NCBI GenBank assembly: GCA_036346405.1
Contig: CM070568.1
Location: forward strand, 32,406,870 to 32,470,869
From: Phyllostachys edulis
Taxonomy: Eukaryota; Streptophyta; Magnoliopsida; Poales; Poaceae
DNA: 64,000 nucleotides
Direction: 5' to 3'
This document shows positions 44,770 to 55,664 of this stretch, piece after piece. Positions within the stretch are counted from its first letter, which is position 1. Every line of letters starts with the position of its first letter. The translations under genes and the position numbers were made by a program. The notes beneath the pieces were generated by a model, which saw only the letters and a list, made by a program, of their open reading frames with translations, did not search any database and was not told where the DNA came from.

Positions 44770-46000
44770 GGCGCCGTCCGTGGGGACCGAACAAAAAGCT
44801 ACAAACAAGAGGAGCTGAAGACATCTACACAGAGCCGAAGCCCACCGGGCGAAGACACTTCCTCAGCCCGAAGGCTCCCCCACCCCTTCGGCTACTCATC
44901 ACCACCCTTCGCTCATCACCCGGAGCCCTGCCACCCCTTCGGCTACTCAGAGTCGTCCATCCCATCGGAGCCTCCAGCGCGAAGACCCTACGGAGCAACC
45001 CCCGCATGGGCGCACCTCCGCCTGGACTCCTCCACCGACTTCAAGCCAGAAAGGACTCCGGAGCAACATCACCTCGCTGACGCCACCCAACCTCCGGTAG
45101 CCAGCCGGCCTCCGCCTCACGTGCTCGGCCCAGAGTGCCATTGCCGACCACCGGTAAAGCGGCCTCGGGCCACCCTCGTTCCGCGCCTCCACCTCCGCTA
45201 AAGCACCCAAAGTGCCAACCCCGCCAAGCCCAAGCATCCCCGCGTTCAGCAGAAGAACTCGAACAACACCTCGCGGTCGTCAACAACCAATGACCTTCGT
45301 CGCGAAGGACTCCACCACACCCTCCGCCACCAGCCCGAAGGACACAGCCACTGCCACCACCTTTGGGCCGCTTCGAGGACCAGTATTGCTTGCGCCTTGG
45401 TCTCCTCCGAAGGACCCAACCACCGCCGCCATCGAGCCGCCCCATCTCGGACCCCTTCGGCATCTATGACGCCGCCTTCGGGTCCTCTCCGCATCGAGCT
45501 AGCGCGCCGCTTCCGAAGCTGCCTCGAGGCACCCGGAGCCCCTCGGGCCGCCTCCGCCTCACACCCGAGGCACCACCCCCCGGAGCCCCACGGGCCGCCG
45601 CAGCCTCGCCACCAAGGCATGAGCTCGCTCAGAGCACCCCACCTCCGGAGCTCAAGCTCCGGCCCCCTCGGCGCGACCCACCACTGGCACCTCCGGAGCG
45701 CCTTCGGGCCCCTGCGTTCAACTTCTCCGGAGTGCCCCCAGCCCCGCCGCGCCCTCTGGCCACCCAGAGCCCCTTTCGGAGCGGGCTTCACCAGCCCCGC
45801 CTCGCCCTTCGGGTCTTCGGCGGGCACATGACCCTTCGGCATCGCCAACCTCCAAAGCGGCCTTCCAGCCAGAGCACTCGGTATGAGCGCCTCCTCGGTA
45901 AAGCCCGTTCGCTTCCCTCGCGGCCGCACTACCAACACCGATCGTGCCTCCTCGTTTCCATTCAAGATTCAATGCGCTAGCACTTAGTACGCACTTTGCA
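44770..46000 (+). other. GC-rich, proline/serine-rich pseudo-coding tract of the LARD element
   Basis: Overlapping long frames on both strands arise from GC- and CCTTCGG-rich DNA. The + frames at 44683-45201, 45212-45469 and 45363-45980 are rich in Pro, Ser, Arg and Ala and show no gag or pol motif. A decayed gag is possible but not shown. Confidence 0.5.
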
Positions 46001-46389
46001 ATTCCACAGAACTAGCATAGCAGCACGTGAACAAGTGGGCCCTTGCATTAATTGCTAGCTGCCAACCGGTCTAGGGGAAGCTCTACTGCTACCAATAGCT
46101 GGGCATGCATAACGTAGCAGCACGCCAGTAGGGGCGCCCTTGCATTAATTCCTTTCTCTCGCATGCTTCATTTCTGCACAAAAAACCCTTCACTAGCTAG
46201 AGCCTGCAAGAGACATGCAATATTTATCAAAAAGCAATGCATCGGAAAAAGAGCCACCACATTAATTGGTAGCAAATAGCTAGTGTAGACACTAATGCTA
46301 GTACTACTTGTGACTTCCTCGGTTTGGTGCTATACATGTAAAAAAACAAACAAACAACAAACAAAAAAAAAACCGAGCACTCAAATGAA

Positions 46390-47280
46390 TAAGACGCCGC
46401 GCATGGCCCTGAGCCCCGGCGCACACCGATGCCCTCCGCAGGCATGAGTGTATAAACAAGACACGGCGCATGGCCCCGAGCTCTGGCGTACACTAACTCA
46501 CCCTCACGGGTGTGCAGTGTATAAACAAGACACCGCGCATGGCCCCAAGCCCCGGCGCACACCGATGCCCTCCGCAGGTACGAGTGTATAAACAAGACGC
46601 CGCGCATGGCCCCGAGCTCCGGCGTACACTAACTCACCCTCACGGGTGTGAAGTGTATAAATAAGACGCCGCGCATGGCCCCGAGCCCCGGCGCACACCG
46701 ATGCCCTCCGCAGGCACGAGTGTATAAACAAGACGCCGCGCATGGCTTCGAGCTCCGGCGTACACTAACTCACCCTCGCGGGTGTGCAATGTATAAATAA
46801 GACGCCGCGCATGGCCCCGAGCCCCGGCGCACACCGATGCCCTCCGCAGGCACGAGTGTACAAACAAGACGCCGCGCATGGCCTCGAGCCCCGGCACACA
46901 CTAACTCACCCTTGCGGGTGTGTAGTGTATAAATAAGACGCCGTGCATGGCCCCGAGCCCCGGCGCACACCGATGCCCTCCGCAGGCACGAGTGTATAAA
47001 CAAGACGCCGCGTATGGCCCCGAGCCCCGACGCACATTAACTCACCCTCGCAGGTGTGCAGTGTATAAACAAGACGCCGCGCATGGCCCTGAGCCCCGAC
47101 GCACACCGATGCCTTCCGCAGGCACGAGTGTATAAACAAGACGCCGCGCATGGCCCCGTGCTTCGGCGCACACTAACTCACCCTCGCGGGTGTGCAGTGT
47201 ATAAACAAGATGTCGCGCATGGCCCCGAGCCCCGGCGCACACCGATACCCTCCGCAGGCACGAGTGTATAAACAAGACGC
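46390..47280. repeat. Tandem array A: 136-bp dimer of 67- and 69-bp units, ~6.5 copies
   Basis: Two related half-units alternate. Both begin GACGCCGCGCATGGCCCCGA; one continues with CACACCGATGCCCTCCGCAG and the other with ACACTAACTCACCCTCGCGG, and both end GTGTATAAACAA. The period of 136 bp is constant through the array. Confidence 0.93.
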
Positions 47281-48780
47281 CGCACCTCGGCGAGTAGGGA
47301 GTCTCCCGCCTTGAGTGCCTTGCCTTGGCGGGGAGTCCTCGCACATTCGCGCTCAAACGCGCAAAACCTAGTCGTTCCGAAGGCCACGTCTCGGCGACTA
47401 GGGAGTCTCCCACCTCGAGTGCCTTGCCTCGGCGGGGAGACCTCGCACATTGGCGCTCAAACGCGCAAAACCTAGTCGTTTCGAAGGCCTCGCCTTGGCG
47501 ACTAGGGAGTCTCCCACCTCGAGTGCCTTGCCTCGGCGGGGAGACCTCACACATTCACGCTCAAACGCGCAAAACCTAGTCGTTCCGAAGGCCGCGCCTC
47601 GGTGACTAGGGAGTCTCCCGCCTCGAGTGCCTTGCCTTGGCAGGGAGTCCTCGCACATTCGCGCTCAAATGCGCAAAACCTAGTCGTTCCGAAGGCCGCG
47701 CCTCGGCGACTAGGGAGTCTCCCGCCTCGAGTGCCTTGCCTCGGCGGGGAGTCCTCGCACATTCACGCTCAAACGCGCAAAACCTAGTCGTTCCGAAGGC
47801 CGCGCCTCGGTGACTAGAGAGTCTCCCGCCTCGAGTGGCTTACCTCGGCGGGGAGACCTCACGCATTCACGCTCAATCGCGCAAACCCCCAGTCATCCCG
47901 GAGGCCATGCCTCGGCGACCAGGGAGTCTCCCGCCGCAAGGGCCTCGCCCCGGCGGAGAGACATCTCAAGTCGCGCTCCAACGCGCATAGCCCTAGTCGC
48001 TCCGACGGTCATGCCTCGACGACTAGGGAGTCTCCCGCCGCGAGGGCCTCGTCCCGGTGGAGAGACATCTCAAGTCGCGCTCCAACACGCATAGCCCTAG
48101 TTGCTCCGACGGTCACGCCTCGGCGACTAGAGAGTCTCCCGCCGCGAGGGCCTCACCCCGGCGGAGAGGCATCTCAAAATCGCGCTCCAACGCGCATAGC
48201 CCTAGTCGCTCCGACGGCCACGCCTTGACGACCAGGGAGTCTCCCGCCGCGAGGGCCTCGCCCCGGCAGAGAGACATCTCAAGTCGCACTCCAACGCGCA
48301 TAGCCCTAGTCGCTCCGACGGTCACACCTCGGCGATTAGGGAGTCTCCCGCCGCGAGGGCCTCGCCCCGGCGGAGAGACATCTCAAATCGCGCTCAAGCG
48401 CGCACCCTCTAGTCGTCCCAGAGGCCGAGCCTCGGCGACTAGGGAGTCCCCCGCCTCGAGTTCCTTACCTCGGCGGAGATACCTCACGTATGGGGCCCAA
48501 ATGTGCAAAGACCTGGCCGTTCCAGAGGCCCCGCCCCCGCGACTAGGCACTTCTCCGCCTCAAGGACCTCGCCTCAGCGGAGATATTTTTTCACATCACG
48601 CTCAAGCGCGCACCCTCTAGTCGTCCCGGAGGCCGCGCCTCGGTAACTAGGGAGCCTCCCGCCTTGAGGCCCTCGCCTCGGCGGAGAGACATTTCACATC
48701 ACACTCAGGCATATGAGGACCCTAGCCACCTTGCGTACAAGACCTCGTCTCGATGAGGACACCTCTCGAATCGGGCACCA
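47281..48780. repeat. Tandem array B: ~104-bp unit, ~14 copies in two subtypes
   Basis: The unit starts CCTCGGCGACTAGGGAGTCT and ends in (C/G)TAGTCGTTCCGAAGGCC. Units to about 47880 carry CTCGAGTGCCTTGCC; units from about 47900 carry CGCGAGGGCCTCGCCCC and GAGAGACATCTCAAGTCGCG; later units mix both and then decay. Confidence 0.92.
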
Positions 48781-48809
48781 ACACTCCTAAATCCTTCAGG
48801 CATGAAAAA

Positions 48810-50895
48810 ATCAAAAAAAAGTTGGGGGACGGCACTCTCGGCTTCGCCTCCCCATCGCTAGCCTTGGGCTCCGCAAACGAGCCCAATCAAAAAAAAAGTT
48901 AGGGGACGGCGCTCTCGGCCGCCGCCACCCGCTAGCTTTGGGCTCATAAGCAGAGCCCAATCAAGAAAAAGTTGGGGGCGGCGCTCTTGGCCGCCTCCCC
49001 TCGCTAGCCTTGGGCTCATAAGCGAGCCCAATCAAGAAAAGTTGGGGGGCGGCGCTCTCGGCCGGCCTCCTCGCTAGCCTTGGGCTCATAAACCGGCCCA
49101 ATCAAAAAAGCCCAATCAAAAAAAAGTTGGGGGGCGGCGCTCTCGGCTTCGCCTCCCCCTCGCTAGCTTTGGGCTCCACAAACGAGCCCAATCAAGAAAA
49201 GTTGGGGGACGACGCTCTTGGCTTCGCCTCCCCCTCGCTAGCCTTGGGCTCCGCAAATGAGCCCAATCAAGAAAAGTTGGGGGACGGCGCTCTCGGCTTC
49301 GCCTCCCCCTCGCTAGCCTTGGGCTCCGCAAACCAGCCCAATCAAAAAAACGTTGGGGGACGACGCTCTCTGCTTCGCCTCCCCCTCAGTAGCCTTGGGC
49401 TCCGCAAACCAGCCCAATCAAAAAAACGTTCGGGGACGGCGCTCTCGGCTTCACCTCCCCCTCGCTAGCCTTGGGCTCCGCAAACGAGCCCAATCAAAAA
49501 AAAGTTCGGGGACAGCGCTCTCGACTTCGCCTCCCCTTCGCTAGCCTTGGGCTCCGCAAACGAGCCCAATCAAGAAAAGTTAGGGGACGGCGCTCTCGGC
49601 CGCCTCCCTCGCTAGCCTTGAGCTCATAAGCGAGCCCAATCAAGAAAAGTTGGGGGCGGCGCTCTCGGCCGCCTCGCCTCGCTAGCTTTGGGCTCAAGCG
49701 AGCCCAATCAAGAAAAAGTTGGGGGCGGCGGCTCTCGGCCGCCTCCCCTCGCTAGCTTTGGGCTCATAAGCGAGCCCAATCAAAAAGTTGGGGGCGTCGC
49801 TCTCGGCTTCACCTCCTCGCTAGCTTTGGGCTCATAAGCAGCCCAATCAAGAAAAAGTTGGGGGCGGCGTTCTCGGCCGCCTCCCCTCGCTAGCCTTGGG
49901 CTCCGCAAACCAGCCTAATCAAAAAAACGTTGGGGGACAGCGCTCTCGGCTTCACCTCCCCCTCGCTAGCCTTGGGCTCCGCAAGCGAGCCCAATCAAGA
50001 AAAAGTTCAGGGACGACGCTATCGGCTTCGCCTAACCCTCGCTAGCCTTGGGCTCCACAAACGAGCCCAATCAACAAAAGTTGGGGGACGACGCTCTCGG
50101 CTTCGCCTCCCCCTCGCTAGCCTTGGGCTCCGCAAACGAGCCCAATCAAGAAAAGTTGGGGGACGGCGCTCTCGGTGTCTTCTCCCCCTCGCTAGCTTTG
50201 GACTCCGCAAACGAGCCCAATCAAGAAAAGTTGGGGGATGGCGCTCTCGACTTCGCCTCCCTCTCGCTAGCTTTGGGGTCCGCAAGCGAGACCAATCAAG
50301 AAAAGTTGGGGGACGACGCTCTCGGCTTCGCCTCCCTCTCGCTAGCTTTGGGCTCTGCAAGCGAGCCCAATCAAGAAAAGTTGGGGGACGTCGCTCTCGG
50401 CTTCGCCTCCCCCTCGCTAGCTTTGGGCTCCGCAACCGAGCCCAATCAAAAAAGTTGGGGGACATCGCTCTCGGCTTCGCCTCCCCCTCGCTAGCTTTGG
50501 GCTTCGCAAACGAGCCCAATCAAAAAAAAAGTTGGGGGACGGCGCCTCGGCCGCCTCCCTCGCTAGCTTTGGGCTCATAAATGAGCCCAATCAAAAAGTT
50601 GGGGGCGGCGCTCTCGGCCGCCGCCTCGCTAGCTTTGGGCTCATAAGCAGCCCAATCAAAAAAAAAGTTGGGGGACGGCGCTCTCGGCTTCTCCTCCCCC
50701 TTGCTAGCTTTGGGCTCTACAAACGAGCCCAATCAAAAAAGTTGGGGGACGGCGCTCTCGGCTTCACCTCCCCCTCGCTAGCTTTGGGCTCCGCAAACGA
50801 GCCCAATCAAAAAAAAGTTGGAGATGGCGCTCTTGGCTTCGCCTCCTCCTCACTTGCTTTGGGCTCCGCAAACGAGCCCAATCAAAAAAAAAGGA
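48810..50895. repeat. Tandem array C: ~75-bp unit, about 27 copies
   Basis: Each unit has AAAAGTTGGGGGACGGCGCT, CTCGGCTTCGCCTCCCCCTC and GCTAGC(C/T)TTGGGCTCC and ends CGAGCCCAATCAA. Some units are shorter and read GGGCTCATAAGCGAGCCC in place of GGGCTCCGCAAACGAGCCC. The TTGGGCTC...GAGCCCAA arms form a small inverted repeat in every unit. Confidence 0.93.
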
Positions 50896-51054
50896 AGAGA
50901 AAGAAAAAGAAGAAGAGGAAGCAAAACCCCTTCACGCCACTCCAAGTCACGGTCACACTCGAACAGAAGAGGCTGAAGGGGGCAGACTGAGCCCTGCGGG
51001 AGCATCATGACAGTTACACCAAAGCAATCAGATACGAGGACAATGGCGATTGTG

Positions 51055-51760
51055 CCACGAGGCTATCGCCTCGGCGTGGCGGCCCCAAGCCGACTTCGCA
51101 GACTTGCTCGCCCGCTCTCGCGCCGCCTTGAAACATCGCCTCGGCGTGGCGGCTCTGCGTCGACCGCCCCCCGAGCTCACGCGCGCCTTTCGCGCCCGCC
51201 TCGAGGTTATCGCCTCGGTGTGGCGGCAACCAGCGTCGACTTCGCCCCAGGCTCCGTCGCTACTCACGCGCTTCGCCTCGGAGGTCACCTCGGCGTGGCG
51301 GCTCGCGTCGACCCCCCGCGAGCCGCGCCTCGAGGCTATCGCCTCGGCGTGGCGGCTCGATCGACCGCCCCACGGGCTCCGTTGCTACTCGCGCGCGCCT
51401 CGAGGCTATCGCCTCGGCATGGTGGCTCCGCGTCGACTTCGCCCTGCGGTCGCGCGCCTTGAGGCCATCGCCTCGGCGTGGCGACCAGCGTCAATTCCCC
51501 ACGAGCTCGTGACTACTCGCCACCCGCCTTGAGGTCAGTCGCCTCGGCGAATGCGCGACCAGCGTCGACCGCCCGCCGCTTTGCGCCTCGAGGCCATCGC
51601 CTCGGCGTGGCGGCCCGATCGACTCGCCGCCGGGCTCCGCAAACTACTGGCTGCCGCCTTGAGGTTGTCGCCTCGGCGTGGTGGCCGCGTCGACTTCGCC
51701 GCATGCATCCGTGACTACTCACCGCCCGCCTCGAGGTTGTCGCCTCGGCGGCGGCCTAAC
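51055..51760. repeat. Tandem array D: degenerate ~80-bp unit based on GAGGCTATCGCCTCGGCGTGGCGG
   Basis: About nine copies of CGAGG(C/T)(T/C)ATCGCCTCGGCG followed by TGGCGGC and CGTCGAC-type words. GAGGCTATCGCCTC is itself a near-palindrome. Unit length varies more than in arrays A-C. Confidence 0.85.
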
Positions 51761-51960
51761 ACGGATCCTCCTCCGGCACCCTCGGCCGCTCATGCCGCCG
51801 CTTCGAGCCCGCCGGCGATTTGCCTTGGCCGTCCCGAGCTCCCTTCACGGATTCACCCTCGTCTCTGGGGTATCCAGACTCCGAGGGGCGGCAGATTCGT
51901 CACTTCGCCCCTCGGGCTGCGGGACACGCCTCACGACCTCGGACCACATAAGCGAGGAGT

Positions 51961-52327
51961 TGTCGAAGATGACAGCGATGGGTGCCCCGCACCCTAGGGT
52001 CGTCAGAGATACCGGTGTGCCATCGGGGATACCGTACATGTACAAGCCTACTCTGTATAGCATATTTAGGCCATTGTATCCAAAATACCCCCTCTCTCTC
52101 TCTCTTAACATTGTGAGGGCAAGAAGGTAAATATCCCTTCTTGCCCTCCTATAAATAGAGCCCCAAGGGCATGTATAAGGGAGAGAGCTCTCATTTTTCT
52201 CCATTCATACACACAATGTAACACATATGAGCAATACACATGCATGGTTCTTGGCTTCTCTCCCTTCGGTCCGTCTCCAAGACAAAAGGGTACTATGCAC
52301 CCACTGTCTAGTCTTTTTACTACGACA
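51961..52327 (+). repeat. 3' LTR (367 bp)
   Basis: It matches the 5' LTR almost throughout, with a few substitutions and a shorter (CT)n run. Confidence 0.93.
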
Positions 52328-52332
52328 GCGGT

Positions 52333-52558
52333 ATATTGTGTTGATTGGGGTATATTGTCATTAATCGTCGTTACATGCGATCAATTGCGATAGTTATCGT
52401 TTTATTACAGTCAAATGCGTTAATCGTCATTAATTACGGTAGTTGACGTCAATTGCATTAGTCATCATTAATTATCATCAACTGTCGTTAATTCTCGTTA
52501 ACTATTGTTAATTGTGTTAAACGGGATTAAAATATTGTTAATTGCGTTAAATGGCATC
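52333..52558. repeat. Degenerate GTTAATTG repeat, right part
   Basis: Variants of GTTAATTGCG and CATTAATTA follow one another, matching the type of DNA left of the LTR element. The LTR element therefore landed in this repeat. Confidence 0.5.
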
Positions 52559-52737
52559 AAACAAACCGTTACTGTCCTCAGGGGCATTTCAGATATTTTC
52601 TATCTTAAAAGTTATAGTCAGTCTACCTAAAAGCCAGATAGTCAAATTAGAAATGTCTAACCGTTTAACCCTACAGCATAGCCGAAACAGCTTTAAACCG
52701 CTTTTTAGAAAAGTCCAGCGAAACAAACAGGCCCTAA

Positions 52738-52800
52738 TCCCATCCTGAATCGGTGAATCCCATTCCCACTCAGTCCACTCCAGGCAAGAAGAATCCCGCC
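52738..52800 (+). promoter_or_regulatory. Very short 5' flank of riboflavin synthase
   Basis: Only 63 bp separate the transposon-like end (GGCCC-TAA) from the ATG. The promoter must lie partly in transposon-derived DNA or in a very short core region. No TATA box was seen in these 63 bp. Confidence 0.45.
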
Positions 52801-53673
52801 ATGGCGCCGCCGCCAGCCGCCGCCGCCGTGCGCGCTGTCCGTTACCGCCCGCACCTCCTCCGCCAAGGAGGATTCCTCCCCTCGTCGTCCTCCCCCCTCC
52901 CCTTCGCGTCCCGAGTCGGCTCCACGTCACTCCGCGTCCCGCCGCTCCGCTTCTCCCTCTCCCCCGTCCCCAAGAACCTCTCCCCCTCCTCCTCGTCCCA
53001 TGTCCCGGTTCGCTCCCTCTTCACCGGTATCGTCGAGGACGTCGGCCGCGTGCGCCGCATGGGCGCGCCTTCCGGTGGCGGGGGCGGGGGCGGAGACGCT
53101 CCCGGCGTTGACCTCGAGGTGGAGACCAAGAACCTCCTCTCCGGGACGCAGCTCGGCGACAGCGTCGCCGTCGACGGAACCTGCCTCACCGTCGCGGCCA
53201 TCGACCCCGCCGCCTCCACCCTCACCTTCGGCGTCGCGCCGGAGACCCTCCGGCGGACGTCCCTCGGCGACCGCGCCCCGGGCGACGCCGTCAACCTCGA
53301 GCGCGCGCTCACGCCGGCGTCCCGCATGGGCGGACACTTCGTGCAGGGCCACGTCGACGGCACCGGGGAGATCGCCGCGTTCCGGCCTGAGGGAGACTCG
53401 CTCTGGGTCACCGTGCGCGCGCCGCCGGAGATCCTGCGCCTGCTCGTGCCCAAGGGGTTCGTCGCCGTGGACGGCACCAGCCTCACCGTCGTCAATGTGG
53501 ACGAGGAGGCCGGGTGGTTCGACTTCATGCTCGTGCGCTACACACAGGAGAACATCGTGCTGCCGAAGAAGAAGGTCGGGGACAAGGTGAACCTTGAAGC
53601 GGATATACTGGGGAAGTACGTTGAAAAGCTCCTCGCCGGGAGATTGGAGGCAACGTCGAAGGCGGATTCTTGA
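52801..53673 (+). CDS. Riboflavin synthase, chloroplast precursor (290 aa)
   Basis: It makes riboflavin by a dismutation of two 6,7-dimethyl-8-ribityllumazine molecules, the last step of vitamin B2 synthesis, in plastids. The ATG at 52801 in CGCCATGGCG is the first ATG and has a good context. Residues 1 to about 72 are rich in Ser, Arg, Ala and Pro with few acids, like a plastid transit peptide. Residues 74-79 (FTGIVE) begin the first lumazine-binding domain, which includes DSVAVDGTCLTV; the second starts at MGGHFVQGHVDGTGEI and includes VAVDGTSLTVV. The two similar barrels in tandem and the conserved C-terminal NLEADILGKYVEKLL fit a full-length enzyme. The gene is a single exon, very GC-rich and without any break. 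Stop TGA at 53671. Confidence 0.97.
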   Translation: MAPPPAAAAVRAVRYRPHLLRQGGFLPSSSSPLPFASRVGSTSLRVPPLRFSLSPVPKNLSPSSSSHVPVRSLFTGIVEDVGRVRRMGAPSGGGGGGGDAPGVDLEVETKNLLSGTQLGDSVAVDGTCLTVAAIDPAASTLTFGVAPETLRRTSLGDRAPGDAVNLERALTPASRMGGHFVQGHVDGTGEIAAFRPEGDSLWVTVRAPPEILRLLVPKGFVAVDGTSLTVVNVDEEAGWFDFMLVRYTQENIVLPKKKVGDKVNLEADILGKYVEKLLAGRLEATSKADS

Positions 53674-55660
53674 ACTGTCGTTGTTGAGCTGAACTGCTCA
53701 TCATTCATTAGGTATCAAACTATCAATGCAATCTTTTGTTCATCAATAATGATTCATCAATCTTTTGTGTGTGGGTTCAGGCCATTGGAGCATGTTATTC
53801 ACTCGGTTGCAATGAATAACTGCTGTGTCCTTTCGATTGTTTGATTGCTGTGATACCAGTCTTATTCTTTTGGTTTCGTTGGCTTGCTCACTAAGAATGC
53901 AACTTGGTTTGACCATTGCATAATGTCTTATCTTGATTGGATTAGTTTAGTAGTTCACCCCATGAGGCATCATATTCTGAACAACAGTGCAAAGTACCGC
54001 TTATTAAGTTTGTGTTTAGTTCTAAAAACATTAAGTTTGTGTTTGATCAACGCATCACATGTGTTGGTCAGAGGTTAGTAGCTTATTAAGTTTTCGTTTG
54101 ATCAACGGATCAGCACATGCTTGTAGGCATCGACTATGCATGGCCTGTGTTGGTTTGGGTTGTGATATGTGCTCTTGTTTACTATTCCATTGAAACTTCT
54201 ATTGACTGGGAAACTTCAATGTTGATTTATTATTTCTGTTCCTTCTTTCAATATACATTCGTAGATTTTTTTCCCTTGTGGATATGACTTTATCTTTTAA
54301 TGCACTTACCAAAATCGGTAGTTTGGGTCCTTTTTTTGTGATGAACATTTGGTAGAATGTTTATTTTATAGGGCACTATTGTGAAATTATTTTCAAGTGT
54401 TAGTTGGTAGTTTTGGGAATATATATGAGTAGTTGAGCTATTACTAGTACAGCATCCAAGGAAGATTCTGTTTTTGCATGCCTTTTCTTGTGAACGGTGA
54501 AAGATCTCTGTTCTTTGCACTACAAACTCATAGACAGGGGGGAATGATATATCCTAACAGAGGTATAATCAGCAACTTTAAGATGTAGACACGTAGTTGA
54601 TACATCTAGAGTATTTGTGTGTATTGATTAGCTACACAAGGGGACAAAAGTAATATTAAGACTCACAAGATTTAGTTCAGTGCCTTAGAGGACAGTTGGA
54701 AGTTGTTTATGCGTGTTTCAGTAAAGATGACTGTGCCTAGTTGATCATATAGCCAATGTTAAAGAGGTCACTATGTTTTAGGATGATAACCACTACAACT
54801 ACAAGTAGAGCAGGCTGGCTTCCTCTCTTTCTTTAAGAGCAACAGGCTCAGGCTGACATAACCTAACATACCAGTTAGGACACAATTATGTATGTTCGCC
54901 CGTTTTTCGTAGTTGATGGAATGCTCGAAATGCTTACGTTGTGCAGGCACCGGAGGAAGGTGGGCCTTGATGATGCCTATGCTGACTCGGTCTGGAACCC
55001 TGCAACTGCAAGGGAGATAAAGAAAGACTTCCCCGGACTTGTATCGGCGAAAATTTTACGCCCCTTACATTTTTGAATAATGCGACCCGAGCTGCACGTT
55101 TGAGCAGCAGTAGAGCATAGCAACTTCTGTGACTCCATGTGGTGTGCGTCCCCGCTGTTGAGTTTAATGGTTGAAGAGCCCTGTTTAACATTGTACAATT
55201 TCTTGCTGCAATTGTTTGTGTAATTTATTGGCTGCTTGTTGAGGGTTTGTTTAAGATTTGCTGCTGAACAGGTACTAACTGCTCTTGGACTGCAAGGGCT
55301 GTCTTGGTGATATTGTCATGAAACATAAAACCTGAAGTCCTAGACTCCTAGTACGGTAGTAACTCAAAGGAGATGTGGAGCTTGGAACTTCTTTCCAAAG
55401 TTACTTTGGCATGTTGCTCCACATTTTTGGGACAACACATAAAGTTTTCGCTCTGGGGATAGCTCGCACCATAGTTTTGCTTCCTCTTGGTGATTAGACT
55501 TAAATAAGCTTTTGTGTGAAGAGTGTGTGTGACGGTCTAAGGGTTTTGATTTGGAAGTTTTTCCCTAATCCAGTTCAAAGTTCCCAAGATCAGCTGAATG
55601 TTTTGATTTGAAAGTTTTTCAAAATTCAGTTCAAAGTTCCCTAGATCAGTTGAATTCTAG
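53674..55660. other. 3' flank and spacer after riboflavin synthase
   Basis: The 3' UTR lies in the first few hundred bases. The rest is AT-rich. Two imperfect copies of about 65 bp (GATTTGGAAGTTTTTCCCTA... and GATTTGAAAGTTTTTCAAAA..., each with CAGTTCAAAGTTCCC) lie at 55546-55655. One exon-like piece is listed separately. Confidence 0.5.
54947..55076 (+). other. Possible orphan last exon or gene fragment
   Basis: After an acceptor-like TTACGTTGTGCAG, an open frame encodes HRRKVGLDDAYADSVWNPAT followed by AREIKKDFPGLVSAKILRPL, ending at TGA 55074-55076. Its balanced composition is unlike the AT-rich flanks, so it could be a real exon or a relic. I do not recognise the family, and no matching upstream exon was found. 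Confidence 0.35.
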
Positions 55661-55664
55661 ACAT

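Larger units (their letters stand above)
44395..52327 (+). mobile_element. Non-autonomous LTR retrotransposon (7.9 kb) with tandem-repeat interior, TSD GCGGT
   Basis: The TSD GCGGT lies at 44390-44394 and 52328-52332. The LTRs (44395-44766 and 51961-52327) start TGTCG and end TACGA(T/C)A. The first internal bases are GTTGGCGCCGTCCGTGGGGA (from 44767), which fits a tRNA primer-binding site of TGGCGCC type. No protease, RT or integrase was recognised anywhere inside. The interior is a GC-rich, proline-rich pseudo-coding tract (44770-46000) followed by four different tandem arrays. It is of the LARD class and needs a partner element for movement. Confidence 0.92.
40899..52734. mobile_element. 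Possible PIF/Harbinger-type element split by later insertions
   Basis: The left end reads TAA-GGGTGTGTTTGTTTC (from 40896) and the right end GAAACAAACAGGCCC-TAA (to 52737). Inverted ends of about 15 bp and a TAA duplication fit PIF/Harbinger. Without the MULE (42824-44000) and the LTR element (44395-52327) it would be under 3 kb. No transposase was recognised, and the two ends may belong to different elements. Confidence 0.35.

Noticed and set aside
45246..45965. 239-codon - strand frame in the LARD interior
   Set aside because: Arginine- and tryptophan-rich translation of GC-rich DNA antisense to an equally open + frame; no domain.
47281..50895. Regularly spaced repeats that could suggest a CRISPR array
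   Set aside because: The window is eukaryotic, the units are head to tail with no unique spacers, and they lie inside an LTR element.
46390..51760. Many overlapping long frames on both strands in the tandem arrays
   Set aside because: They repeat with the array period and encode no known domain; they come from GC-rich repeats without stop codons.
52753..52800. Upstream in-frame extension of riboflavin synthase beginning with GTG
   Set aside because: GTG is not a normal start in plant nuclear genes; the ATG at 52801 has a good context and starts a typical transit peptide.
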